Part shown: positions 41,815-50,012 of the stretch, one piece after another | How the letters are laid out: each line of letters begins with the position of its first letter | How positions within the stretch are numbered: position 1 is the first letter of the stretch | Made by a program: the position numbers and the translations under genes | Source: RUG13409 sp045546135 | GTDB taxonomy: Bacteria > Bacillota > Clostridia > Peptostreptococcales > Anaerovoracaceae | Direction of reading: 5' to 3' | NCBI GenBank assembly: GCA_045546135.1 | Contig: JAZQCD010000010.1 | Coordinates: 16,351 to 80,350 of the forward strand | Length of the DNA stretch: 64,000 bases | The notes under the pieces: generated by a model | The model's input: the letters and a program-made list of their open reading frames with translations, nothing else | Told to the model about the DNA's origin: nothing | Database searches by the model: none

Positions 41815-42677
41815 TACTTGTCACCTCCGAAATATTCTTTTATATATTCTGCAAATGATGCATCTCCTGTCACATCCTTACCGACAAGGTCGTGGGAGAG
41901 TGTCCACTTGGAGAAGAGGATTATGTCGTGCTTTCCTTCCTTTTTGATCTTCGGAAGGTTTGCAAGGATACCGAACATCCATACAGGAGAATCCTTGATG
42001 ATGACTGGCTTTCCTGCTGCTCTAAAGCACATCTTTGCCATCTCTTCGTAGGTGTAGGTCTCTTTTCCGCCTACTTCGTAGATCTTGTTGTCGTCGCACA
42101 TATGCTCTACTATGAACTTTGCAAAGTCAGGGCAGTCGATGACGTTTGCTTTGATGTCGTGATAACCTTTGAGGAGCTGCATCTCGCCCTTGTCTACATA
42201 AGGCTTAAAGACCTTTGCTATGTCATAGAAATATCCTGTCGGTCTGTAGATGACATAGGGCATGTCTCCCTTGAAGATCTCGTCTTCGAACATTGCTTTT
42301 GCGTGGAGCATAGGTACCTTTTCAGCGCCGGGCTCTCTGCAAGCGATAACTGAGATATAGTTGAATTTCTTTACTCCTGCCTTTACTGCTTCTTTGTAAA
42401 GGTTAAGGTTTCCCTGATAGTCAACATCATAGGATGTGAGTTTTGTGGATGCTCCTGTAAGTCCCATGGTGGTGATGACAAGGTCTGCTCCGTCGCAGAC
42501 GCCTTCGAGGGTCTTTGGATCTGTAGCATCGATGGATTTGAATACATATTTGCCTTCAAGTCCGTTGTTTTCCTTTTCCTTAAGGTCTAAAGCGGCTACC
42601 TCGTGTCCCTGTTCGATGAGGACCTTCAGTATTTCGAATCCAAGATTTCCGAAGGCTCCTGCCAGTAATACTTTCAT
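41814..42677 (-). CDS. NAD(P)-binding atypical SDR (NmrA/epimerase-like)
   Basis: A 287-residue Rossmann-fold protein. N-terminal MKVLLAGAFGNLGFEILKVL gives the GxxGxxG nucleotide motif (AGAFGNLG), Asp37-type specificity residue in ALDLKEK, and a segment ADLVITTMGLTG. The NFNYISV-type strand (KKFNYISVIA) lacks the classical YxxxK pair, so it is an atypical SDR such as NmrA-like reductases. It is coupled to the DUF1295 enzyme; together they may carry out successive reductions of a lipid-like molecule (inference). Confidence 0.85.
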   Translation of the reverse strand: MKVLLAGAFGNLGFEILKVLIEQGHEVAALDLKEKENNGLEGKYVFKSIDATDPKTLEGVCDGADLVITTMGLTGASTKLTSYDVDYQGNLNLYKEAVKAGVKKFNYISVIACREPGAEKVPMLHAKAMFEDEIFKGDMPYVIYRPTGYFYDIAKVFKPYVDKGEMQLLKGYHDIKANVIDCPDFAKFIVEHMCDDNKIYEVGGKETYTYEEMAKMCFRAAGKPVIIKDSPVWMFGILANLPKIKKEGKHDIILFSKWTLSHDLVGKDVTGDASFAEYIKEYFGGDK

Positions 42678-42721
42678 TTCATAATACCTGCTTTCTTTAA
42701 AACATTTATGTCAATTAATGA

Positions 42722-43366
42722 TCATCCGAAAAGAATAGTGTCGAAGAATTCTCTTGTTTTATCCTTGCCCCAGTTTTTGATGAAGTTGTCTGTTGAAGTG
42801 CCGCCTTCTTCTATGAGGCGGTGAGAATAGGCCCTTGCTTTTTCTTTCTTTTCTTCCTTGCTGCAGGGGACTGCAGTCTTTAAAAGTTTTAGGAATGCAT
42901 CAGAATATTCGTCTTCAAGAGCATCGACTTTGTCGCTTTCTTCAAGGCCTACGCTTTTTGCAAGGGTGCCCTTTAACTGAAGCTCATCATACCAGCGGGA
43001 CTGCATGGGCATGTCTGAAAGGCCTTTATATTTTGAGCAAATATCCTCGAAGCTTTTTGTGTCTATTCCCTTTTGAAGGAGAGTGTCATAAAGTTCAAAG
43101 ATCACCATGTCCTTTCCTCCTGCGACTATCCTGTCTGAAGAAAGGAGCGGTGCGTCTATTTCAAGAGGATCTATGACCAAAGTCTCCATTTTCATGGCGC
43201 CTCCCATGCCGGAAGCTTTCATGAAACCAACATGCCCAAGGCCTTTTATATAAAAGCCTTGGGTCTCAAAATCCATGCCTGTCATTTCAAAGGATGAAAA
43301 CCTTTGGTCTGCGACTTTTTCAAGCTCATATTCTTTATTCAGTTTCTCTAGTATCTTTTCAAGCAT
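42722..43366 (-). CDS. Unrecognised 214-residue cytosolic protein
   Basis: No family recognised with confidence. It is soluble and mixed alpha/beta, with a central segment KMETLVIDPLEIDAPLLSSD, then GGKDMVIFELYDTLL, and ends WGKDKTREFFDTILFG. The strand order and the ending loosely recall ferredoxin-dependent bilin reductases, but this is only an impression from a few segments. It is the first gene of the unit containing the SDR and DUF1295 genes, with 44 bases and no terminator between. GGGAGA precedes the ATG. Confidence 0.75.
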   Translation of the reverse strand: MLEKILEKLNKEYELEKVADQRFSSFEMTGMDFETQGFYIKGLGHVGFMKASGMGGAMKMETLVIDPLEIDAPLLSSDRIVAGGKDMVIFELYDTLLQKGIDTKSFEDICSKYKGLSDMPMQSRWYDELQLKGTLAKSVGLEESDKVDALEDEYSDAFLKLLKTAVPCSKEEKKEKARAYSHRLIEEGGTSTDNFIKNWGKDKTREFFDTILFG

Positions 43367-43459
43367 AATGTCTCCCTTATATTTATTGAACCTATGTGCT
43401 AAGGCCTGTGGATATGTAAGATATTTTTTGATACAATTACCAAAAGGCTTCGTCCAAGG

Positions 43460-43468
43460 TGATATAAT
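43460..43468 (+). promoter_or_regulatory. Extended -10 promoter of nfn operon
   Basis: TGATATAAT, 52 bases before the nfnA ATG; -35 unclear; the leader between is extremely AT-rich. Confidence 0.55.
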
Positions 43469-43520
43469 TAGGATAAATATATATTACTATATATGTATTA
43501 TATCTTAAAAAGGATAAATT

Positions 43521-44375
43521 ATGTACAGAATTGTAAGGAAAAAAGTGCTTAATCCGTCTGTCGTTCAGATGGAGATCGAAGCCCCTCTTGTTGCAAGAAA
43601 GGCAAGACCGGGTCAGTTCATAATCCTGAGGGCTTCAGAGGAAGGCGAGAGGATACCTCTCACAGTAGCAGGAACAAACAAAGACGAAGGAACAGTAAAG
43701 ATCATATTTCAGATAGTTGGAGGGACGACAAAAGAACTCTCCTGTAAAAACGAAGGAGATCATTTGCCGGACTTCGTAGGACCCCTTGGAGAGCCTACAA
43801 AGACAGAAGGGCTAAAAAGGGTATGCATAGTAGGCGGCGGCGTAGGCTGCGCCATTGCAATGCCAATTGCAAAGGAACTCCATGACCTTGGAGCAAAGGT
43901 CACTTCCATCATAGGTTTTAGGAGCAAGGACATAGTCATACTCGAAGATGAGTTCAGCAAGTGCTCAGATGAGCTCATAGTGATGACTGATGACGGAAGC
44001 TACGGAAAGAAGGGTAATGTAACCCTTCCTTTAAAGGATATGCTTGAAAAGGGAGAAAACTTTGACGAGATCATAGCCATAGGACCCATCATCATGATGA
44101 AATTCGTAGTAGAGACTGCAAGGCCCTACGGCATACCTGTAACTGTCTCCATGAACCCAATTATGATAGACGGTACAGGAATGTGCGGAGGCTGCAGACT
44201 GACCCTTGTAAAGGACGGCAAGAGAGTCATGAAGTTTGCATGCGTGGACGGACCTGATTTTGACGGCTACGAAGTAGATTTTGACGAAGCAATGTCAAGA
44301 AACAGGATGTATTCTGATTTTGAAAGGCATGCATACGATAAGGCATGCAATCTTTTCGGCAAGGAGGCAAAGTGA
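43521..44375 (+). CDS. nfnA: NfnA: FAD/[2Fe-2S] subunit of NADH-dependent reduced ferredoxin:NADP+ oxidoreductase
   Basis: Small subunit (284 residues) of the electron-bifurcating NfnAB complex, structurally like the electron-transfer subunit of dihydroorotate dehydrogenase. Seen: KARPGQFIILRA (FAD site), the NAD-binding VCIVGGGVGCAIAMPIAKEL, and the [2Fe-2S] region GTGMCGGCRLTLVKDGK followed by FACVDGPDFDGYEVD. It overlaps nfnB by one base (TGATG). The complex couples NADH and ferredoxin oxidation to NADP+ reduction; a cotranscribed NAD kinase supplies NADP. Sulfide dehydrogenase beta is a close relative, but gene order supports Nfn. Confidence 0.92.
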   Translation: MYRIVRKKVLNPSVVQMEIEAPLVARKARPGQFIILRASEEGERIPLTVAGTNKDEGTVKIIFQIVGGTTKELSCKNEGDHLPDFVGPLGEPTKTEGLKRVCIVGGGVGCAIAMPIAKELHDLGAKVTSIIGFRSKDIVILEDEFSKCSDELIVMTDDGSYGKKGNVTLPLKDMLEKGENFDEIIAIGPIIMMKFVVETARPYGIPVTVSMNPIMIDGTGMCGGCRLTLVKDGKRVMKFACVDGPDFDGYEVDFDEAMSRNRMYSDFERHAYDKACNLFGKEAK

Positions 44376-45787
44376 TGGCAAATATCAAAGACAGGAATCC
44401 TATGCCCTCCCAATCACCAAAGATAAGGGCTCATAATTTCATGGAAGTAGCTCTCGGATACGATGAAGAGACTGCTCTTTCAGAAGCTTCAAGATGCCTT
44501 GGATGCAAAAACAGGCCCTGCGTTACAGGCTGCCCTGTAAATATCAAGATACCCGATTTCATAAAAAAGATAACAGAAAAAGATTACGAAGGCGCATTTA
44601 AGATCATCAGCAAAGATTCATCTCTTCCTGCAGTTTGCGGCAGAGTTTGTCCTCAGGAAAGCCAGTGCGAATCAAAGTGCACTCTTGGCATAAAGTATGA
44701 GCCTGTTGCCATAGGAAGGCTCGAAAGATTCGTTGCTGACTATCACAGGGAGCACAGTGAAGAAAAGCCTTTAGCGTCTGCTTCAAACGGACACAAGGTG
44801 GCAGTAGTAGGTTCAGGACCTTCAGGCCTTACATGCGCTGGAGACCTCGCAAAGAAGGGTTACAAAGTCACTGTATATGAAGCGCTTCATACAGCAGGCG
44901 GAGTCCTTGTTTACGGTATCCCTGAATTCAGGCTACCAAAATCCATAGTAGCTGCAGAAGTAGACGGTCTTAAAGCGCTTGGAGTAGATGTTGAGACCAA
45001 CGTCGTCATAGGAAAGACACTGACTGTAGACGAGCTCTTTGACATGGGCTTTGAAGCTGTCTTCATAGGTTCCGGAGCAGGGCTTCCCAATTTCATGGGG
45101 ATCCCCGGAGAATCTTTAAAGGGTGTATATTCTGCAAATGAGTTTTTGACAAGATCGAACCTCATGAAAGCATATTCAGATGACCCTGCTACTCCTATCA
45201 TGAAGGGCGGAAGGGTCGCTGTAGTAGGCGGCGGAAATGTAGCTATGGATGCTGCAAGGACAGCTTTAAGGCTTGGGGCAGAGAAGGTCTACATAGTATA
45301 CAGAAGGTCCATGGAAGAACTTCCTGCAAGAAAGGAAGAAGTGGAGCATGCCATCGAAGAGGGCATAGACTTCAGGCTCCTCAACAATCCTGTAGAGATC
45401 ATAGGATATGAAAATACAGAGGATGCAAGGGACCCAAAGAACGGTTTTGTCTGCGGCATGAAATGTATCAGGATGGAACTTGGAGAACCTGACGCATCAG
45501 GCAGGAGAAGACCTGTTGAGATCGAAGGGTCTGAATTCGTCCTCGATGTAGATACAGTCATCATGGCCATAGGCACATCTCCTAATCCTCTCATCAAAAA
45601 TACGACAAAGGGACTCGAAGTAGGAAGAAAGGGCGGCATCATAGTAAATGAAGACGGCCTTACATCAAGAGAGGCTGTCTATGCAGGCGGCGACGCTGTA
45701 ACAGGTTCTGCGACCGTTATATCGGCCATGGGAGCAGGAAAGCTTGCAGCAAAGTCCATAGATGAGTACCTGAGCAAGAAACAATAG
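44375..45787 (+). CDS. nfnB: NfnB: bifurcating FAD/[4Fe-4S] subunit (GltA-like)
   Basis: Large subunit (470 residues), related to glutamate synthase small chain. Two [4Fe-4S] cluster sites near the N-terminus: CLGCKNRPCVTGCP and CGRVCPQESQCESKC. Then FAD-binding VAVVGSGPSGLTCAGDLAKKG, VYGIPEFRLPK, NADP-binding VAVVGGGNVAMDAARTALRLG, YRRSMEELPA and the terminal YAGGDAVTGSATVISAMGAG. Annotated in many genomes as NADPH-dependent glutamate synthase, but the preceding NfnA subunit and absence of a glutamate synthase large chain favour NfnB. The start ATG is within AGTGATG, with AAGGAGG upstream. Confidence 0.94.
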   Translation: MANIKDRNPMPSQSPKIRAHNFMEVALGYDEETALSEASRCLGCKNRPCVTGCPVNIKIPDFIKKITEKDYEGAFKIISKDSSLPAVCGRVCPQESQCESKCTLGIKYEPVAIGRLERFVADYHREHSEEKPLASASNGHKVAVVGSGPSGLTCAGDLAKKGYKVTVYEALHTAGGVLVYGIPEFRLPKSIVAAEVDGLKALGVDVETNVVIGKTLTVDELFDMGFEAVFIGSGAGLPNFMGIPGESLKGVYSANEFLTRSNLMKAYSDDPATPIMKGGRVAVVGGGNVAMDAARTALRLGAEKVYIVYRRSMEELPARKEEVEHAIEEGIDFRLLNNPVEIIGYENTEDARDPKNGFVCGMKCIRMELGEPDASGRRRPVEIEGSEFVLDVDTVIMAIGTSPNPLIKNTTKGLEVGRKGGIIVNEDGLTSREAVYAGGDAVTGSATVISAMGAGKLAAKSIDEYLSKKQ

Positions 45788-46501
45788 ATGAACATATTTC
45801 TTTCAGCAAATGAATATACAAAAGAGCAGCAGGAAGAAAGAGACCTTGTCATAGCATCCCTTGAAAGGCAGGGCTTTAAACTTGTTTCTGATATTTCCTC
45901 CTGCGACCTTGCTGTGTCTTTAGGAGGAGACGGAGCGCTTCTTAGGGCTGCTGCTTTAGCTTTGAGAGACGATAGGCCTATCATCGGTATCAATGCGGGT
46001 ATGCTTGGCTTTCTTTGCGCTTTGAAGCTTTGCGATATAGAGGACTTTGGAAAAGTTCTTAATGATTCTTTGGTCAGCGAAAGGCTGGTCCTTGAAACGA
46101 GCACAAGCAAAGGAAAGCTCTTTGCAGTAAACGATATAGTCTTTGGCAAAAGGTATTTCGGAAGACCTGTTGATATATATGCAGCTGCAGGCGAAAAAGA
46201 ACTCCTCTCCTTTAAAGGAGACGGACTAATAGTTTCTACGCCTACAGGATCTACTGCATACAGCAAAAATGCGGGAGGCCCTGTCCTTGAGGCAGGCAGT
46301 TCTTCTTTTGTCCTTACTCCTATCTGCGCTCCGGCAAAGCCTGTGATACTTGATGAAAAAGAAAATGTGACAGTGTCTCTTAAAAAAGGAGAATGGGATA
46401 TATTCATCGACGGAGAAAAGCTTGATGAAAGCTGCAGTAAGCTTTCTTTGCAGCCATCATCAAAGAGCCTTAAGCTCCTTCTTCCAAAAGGCAGGTTCTG
46501 A
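45788..46501 (+). CDS. nadK: NAD kinase
   Basis: Phosphorylates NAD to NADP with ATP (or polyphosphate). The 237-residue product is a compact form: catalytic SLGGDGALLRA, INAGMLGFLC, AVNDIVF and the conserved FKGDGLIVSTPTGSTAYS with AGGPVL. The ATG follows the nfnB stop with no gap and no clear ribosome site, so it is translated by coupling. This places NADP synthesis under the same control as NADP reduction by Nfn. A typical nadK in Clostridia sits beside recN/argR; the present location is notable. Confidence 0.95.
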   Translation: MNIFLSANEYTKEQQEERDLVIASLERQGFKLVSDISSCDLAVSLGGDGALLRAAALALRDDRPIIGINAGMLGFLCALKLCDIEDFGKVLNDSLVSERLVLETSTSKGKLFAVNDIVFGKRYFGRPVDIYAAAGEKELLSFKGDGLIVSTPTGSTAYSKNAGGPVLEAGSSSFVLTPICAPAKPVILDEKENVTVSLKKGEWDIFIDGEKLDESCSKLSLQPSSKSLKLLLPKGRF

Positions 46502-46577
46502 ATATATCAGCACAAAAAAATGGGCGATTTCGCCCACACGATAGTTTACAGATCACCAAAGCAATAGATCATGGCAT

Positions 46578-46607
46578 AAAAAAGTTCCCATCAAGGGAAC
46601 TTTTTTA
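46578..46607. terminator. Bidirectional terminator between nadK and tetR
   Basis: AAAAAGTTCCC/GGGAACTTTTTT stem, 4-5 base loop. A smaller GC hairpin TGGGCGATTTCGCCCA lies ~50 bases upstream. Confidence 0.9.
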
Positions 46608-47249
46608 TCTAAGAAGCTGAATGTCGCTTACATCTATCTTGTCTGCTATCTCCTTTGACCTTTCGGCAAGGGTATTGAGAGCATCCGAGTTGATGCCAAG
46701 AAGCAGAGCAAAGACCTTTGAAGGGTCGAGGCTTATGCTGTCCTCTGACAGATCCGAGTAGGTGCCTTCGTAGTATCTTTGCCAGACCATATAGAAGGCG
46801 GCGAGGGACATGTCTGTGTAGAATTCGATCTCTTCCTTGCTCTTCTCTATGCCGTAGTACTTTGCTATCTCCGCGACAGAAAGCTCGAGCCTCTCCCTTG
46901 TGACTTTGACAAAATCATCTATGGAAGCCATCTCCGAGATGAATCTTACATTGGCCTTATCCTTTACTATGATCTTGTAATGAAGTCTCATATGAACGAA
47001 TCTTCTAAGGAGAGGGTTTTCTATGTCTCCTGCAGCGCTGTCCATACGTTTGTAGATATGCTCTACGGCCTCTATTATGATCTCGTTAGCGATGTTTGAT
47101 TTTTGTTTGAAGTAATAGGAAATCCAGGATGGCTGCAGATCGAGGGCCTGCGTGACCTCCCTCATGGTGGTGCCTTTATATCCTTTTTCGGCAAAAAGCT
47201 CTTTAGCTTTGTTGTAAATTGCCAGTTTTGTGCGATCACCTTTTTCCAT
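46605..47249 (-). CDS. TetR/AcrR-family transcriptional regulator
   Basis: A 214-residue regulator: N-terminal HTH KGYKGTTMREVTQALDLQPSWISYYFKQKSNI, then a helical ligand-binding domain. Promoter with consensus spacing at 47256-47284. It faces convergent nadK; the divergent neighbour is the RNA candidate at 47.4 kb and the zinc-ribbon genes beyond. Targets unknown. Confidence 0.9.
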   Translation of the reverse strand: MEKGDRTKLAIYNKAKELFAEKGYKGTTMREVTQALDLQPSWISYYFKQKSNIANEIIIEAVEHIYKRMDSAAGDIENPLLRRFVHMRLHYKIIVKDKANVRFISEMASIDDFVKVTRERLELSVAEIAKYYGIEKSKEEIEFYTDMSLAAFYMVWQRYYEGTYSDLSEDSISLDPSKVFALLLGINSDALNTLAERSKEIADKIDVSDIQLLR

Positions 47250-47255
47250 ACCTTG

Positions 47256-47284
47256 ATTTTAGTTCCGAAATGGACAATAGTCAA
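47256..47284 (-). promoter_or_regulatory. Promoter of tetR (47249)
   Basis: Minus strand TTGACT and TAAAAT, spacing 17; short leader. Confidence 0.6.
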
Positions 47285-47358
47285 TAATATGATCAATAAA
47301 AAAAAGTGATTTTTAAAGCATTTTTTTAAAAACAGCTTAATATTTCTGATGTTGTAAA

Positions 47359-47376
47359 AAATGCAATTTTGCATTT
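47359..47376. promoter_or_regulatory. Inverted repeat touching the RNA promoter
   Basis: AAATGCAA-TT-TTGCATTT; its right arm abuts the -35 box at 47375. Related to the repeat at 32748-32766. Confidence 0.5.
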
Positions 47377-47403
47377 GACTTTAAAAATGAAATAATATAT
47401 ATT
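47375..47403 (+). promoter_or_regulatory. Promoter of candidate RNA at 47.4 kb
   Basis: TTGACT and TATATT with exact 17-base spacing. Confidence 0.65.
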
Positions 47404-47409
47404 CATTTT

Positions 47410-47588
47410 AGGTTTTTGGATGATCTTAAATCTAAAGGACCATAAATAGACATTTGGACAGGATATGGTCAAACATATAACCACGCTACAATAGCCAAAA
47501 GCTATTGCATATAGTAATGGCTTACTTAACGGGCAAGCCAATTTACTACCTCCCCATCCCCCGCTCGCCGCGGGGGATAATTTTTTAG
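47410..47588 (+). ncRNA. Candidate ~180-nt structured RNA ending in a terminator
   Basis: Downstream of a good promoter, this non-coding segment contains four separate perfect stems: GACCATA/TATGGTC, CAATAGC-CAAAA-GCTATTG, TAGTAA plus GGCTT with AAGCC plus TTACTA (two-layer hairpin), and the terminator ATCCCCCGC-TCGCC-GCGGGGGAT followed by six Ts. No reading frame with a ribosome site is evident. It lies 121 bases before the 456-aa membrane protein gene, so it may be a free small RNA or a riboswitch-type leader with a premature terminator. I do not recognise the class. Confidence 0.55.
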
Positions 47589-47708
47589 CATTAACCACCA
47601 TTGTATGATAAAATAAAAAATAGTTTCTGTGAATAATATGCTTGGCCATTCACTTTTTCGGCTGAATGGATGGCAGCATGAATGATATAGGTAAGGAGAA
47701 ATATTATC

Positions 47709-49079
47709 ATGAAGAGTCCTCTGATCAAAAGGGTTGCAGTACTGTTGATTGCTCTTCTTGTTTGCTTTGTACCCTTTGATCTTGTCTTTGGGTCTTCGGA
47801 CAATTCCTACGGGAAATGCCCGGGCTGCGGAGGAGATCTCGTATTTACAGGATGGACGACAGAACCTACCTGCACTGAAAACGGATACGGATGGGTCACT
47901 TGCGTAAACGGTGATTACCGCACTCAGATAGAGGAAGCTGCATACGGTCACGATTTTCATTCTGAGACTTTCAAAGAAGCCAGCTGCGTAGAGAATGGCC
48001 TTGTAGTCTATACCTGCTATAACTGCTGGTACAGCTTTGAAGAAACTACAGAAGCTTTAGGTCACGATCTTTCATACACTGATATCGAACCGACCTGTAC
48101 CGAAGAAGGTCACCACGACGGTCACTGCTCGAGATGCGGAGCCGATTTCAAGGAGACCATTCCTGCAAAGGGACATAAATATCCTTACCTTTGGACCGTA
48201 GAACAAGAAGCCGGATTCTTTAGAGAAGGCCTTGAGACAAAGACCTGCGAAGTATGCGGCGAAAAGATGAGCAGGAGCATACCAAAGAAGGACAAGTCGC
48301 CTTTGGTATTTGCAGCCATAGGAACTGTTGCAGCTATCCTTCTCATCATCGTTCTTGTGATCAAGCCGAAGAAAAAGAAAGAAAAGCCTGTTTCGAATGC
48401 AAAACAGGTGCGGTCAGTAAAACCTGAAGTATTGCCTTTAGAAAAGGAAATGATCCCGGCAGCAAAAGAAGATGCTCCGGTTTCCTTAGCAAAGGAAGGA
48501 CAGCTCTCAGAAAAAGAAGAAGCAAAAGAATTTCCAAAGGTAGTCATATGGCCTCCTAAAAATAAGGAGGAACCAAAGCCTGATGTAGTAATATGGCCTC
48601 CTTCGCTTGCTGAAAAAGAGGAAGTAATGCCGCAGGTCATCAAATGGCCGCCTGAGCTGTTTGAAGAGGTCCTTGTATGCACTAAGAACGAAAAGCTTCT
48701 TGGCATACTTAAAAGAAAGCATTTCCTCGGAGTAAAGACCTGCGAAAAAGAAGAACTTTTTAAGACTCTTGAGGATTCAGCTCCTGATCTTCTCATTGCA
48801 GACATATCCGATAACTATACCTTCGAGACTCTCCTTGAAAAGAAAAAGGATGAGCTGAAAAATACTGCCCTTGGCCTCATCATATGCGGAGAACCTAGTG
48901 ACGAAGGAAGAGAAGAACTCGATCAATTCAAAAAGGACGGATCGGTCCTAGAATACTTCTTTGAAGGCGACGATCCTTATGAGATGGCAATAGGTTTCGA
49001 GCTTCCTGTGCTGAAACCCGATCTTAATTCTGATGCTACCTTAAAGAATGAAGGCAAAATAGCCGGACCTGATGAATAA
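47709..49079 (+). CDS. Membrane protein: extracellular Cys repeats, TM, WPP repeats and degenerate receiver-like domain
   Basis: A 456-residue protein of unusual build. Signal peptide or N-terminal TM (to ~29); four extracellular units with CxxC pairs and the pattern PTCTE-x-G ... C-x2-C ... GHD; a TM helix (~198-218) followed by a KPKKKKEK stop-transfer stretch. The cytoplasmic part has three evenly spaced VxxWPP motifs (Trp281, Trp296, Trp313), then ~320-430 resembling a CheY-type receiver with PDLLIADISDN at the phospho-Asp strand and LGLIICGEPSD at the next, but without the full acidic pocket. AAGGAG precedes the ATG. Likely a sensor or redox/metal-responsive protein (inference); no known family name. 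Followed 23 bases later by another zinc-ribbon TM protein. Confidence 0.8.
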   Translation: MKSPLIKRVAVLLIALLVCFVPFDLVFGSSDNSYGKCPGCGGDLVFTGWTTEPTCTENGYGWVTCVNGDYRTQIEEAAYGHDFHSETFKEASCVENGLVVYTCYNCWYSFEETTEALGHDLSYTDIEPTCTEEGHHDGHCSRCGADFKETIPAKGHKYPYLWTVEQEAGFFREGLETKTCEVCGEKMSRSIPKKDKSPLVFAAIGTVAAILLIIVLVIKPKKKKEKPVSNAKQVRSVKPEVLPLEKEMIPAAKEDAPVSLAKEGQLSEKEEAKEFPKVVIWPPKNKEEPKPDVVIWPPSLAEKEEVMPQVIKWPPELFEEVLVCTKNEKLLGILKRKHFLGVKTCEKEELFKTLEDSAPDLLIADISDNYTFETLLEKKKDELKNTALGLIICGEPSDEGREELDQFKKDGSVLEYFFEGDDPYEMAIGFELPVLKPDLNSDATLKNEGKIAGPDE

Positions 49080-49102
49080 TACAAAAAAAGGGGGAGAAAT
49101 GA

Positions 49103-49891
49103 ATGATCTGCCGTAACTGTCACAAAAATATTCCTTCAGACAGCGAGATCTGCCCGGAGTGCGGCGTGCGAATCAAAAAATCTGAGGGCAAGTTTTATGA
49201 TGCTGCTTCGAAAGCGGGTTTTGAGAGCAAAGGAAAGGAAACGAGTTCCTCCGGTTTTACAAGTTCTGTTTTCGATACGCCTGTATCAACGCAGAAAAAA
49301 AGAAAAAATCCAAGAGGCGTGGTATTCCTGGTGATCGCTCTCATCATGATGGTAGTCATAGCTGTCACTTCCTTGATCTTTGTGAACATGTCAAGGATGA
49401 GAAAGCGCGGACAGGCTGTAGAAAAGATGGAGGAGCTCATAAATGAGCTTGGGCAAGAAGACCTTTCCGTAGATGAGCTTTGGGATATCGTCGAAGGTCT
49501 CGAGGAGATAGACACAAGTGATTCTGAAGAGATGAAGGAAATGGTCCATAACCTCTACGAACAGGTCCTTGAGCAAATGAAACAGCAGACCGAAGAATTA
49601 GACACTCCTGAGGAGTACAAAAAGTATCTCGAGCTCTTTAATGAAATTTGGAACGAGGGCGGAGACATCGATATGGAGAAGTTTGATGAACTTTTCGAAA
49701 ACTTTGATCCAAGTAAGCTCCGGGAGATGTACGAAAGCTTTGACCAAAGCCAGCTCGAGGAGATGTTCAATGGTATCGATTTCTATGGTACCGATGGAAA
49801 CTATACGATCGACATCACGGACATGAATAAGGATATGAGCGAATTCATGAAAGAATTCCAGGACATGGTCAAGAAACATATCGGTGATTAA
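49103..49891 (+). CDS. Zinc-ribbon single-TM protein with acidic helical domain
   Basis: A 262-residue protein. N-terminal zinc ribbon with Cys3, Cys6, Cys17 and Cys20 (CRNC ... CPEC), Ser-rich linker, a TM helix at ~72-95 (GVVFLVIALIMMVVIAV), then a long Glu/Asp-rich helical domain with repeated FD-x-S/P units (KFDELFENFDPSKL, SFDQSQLEEMFNG). With the zinc ribbon cytosolic, the acidic domain would be outside. Preceded by GGGGGAG. Probably cotranscribed with the preceding Cys-repeat protein; both combine zinc-binding motifs with one TM. Function unknown. Confidence 0.85.
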   Translation: MICRNCHKNIPSDSEICPECGVRIKKSEGKFYDAASKAGFESKGKETSSSGFTSSVFDTPVSTQKKRKNPRGVVFLVIALIMMVVIAVTSLIFVNMSRMRKRGQAVEKMEELINELGQEDLSVDELWDIVEGLEEIDTSDSEEMKEMVHNLYEQVLEQMKQQTEELDTPEEYKKYLELFNEIWNEGGDIDMEKFDELFENFDPSKLREMYESFDQSQLEEMFNGIDFYGTDGNYTIDITDMNKDMSEFMKEFQDMVKKHIGD

Positions 49892-49901
49892 ATTAACCAA
49901 G

Positions 49902-49926
49902 AAAGGACGGGATCCCGTCCTTTTTT
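49902..49926 (+). terminator. Intrinsic terminator after zinc-ribbon gene
   Basis: AAAGGACGGGATCCCGTCCTTT hairpin with a T6 end. Confidence 0.92.
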
Positions 49927-50012
49927 CAGTTTGCTTCAAAGCGGTTGAGATTACGCTTCATCAATGATAAAATATGATACATCTAACCGAAATAGTATGA
50001 AAAGGAGTCAAA

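Noticed and set aside
44375..45787. Glutamate synthase small subunit as the function of nfnB
   Set aside because: No large subunit is present and the partner NfnA subunit overlaps it, so the Nfn complex explains the pair better.
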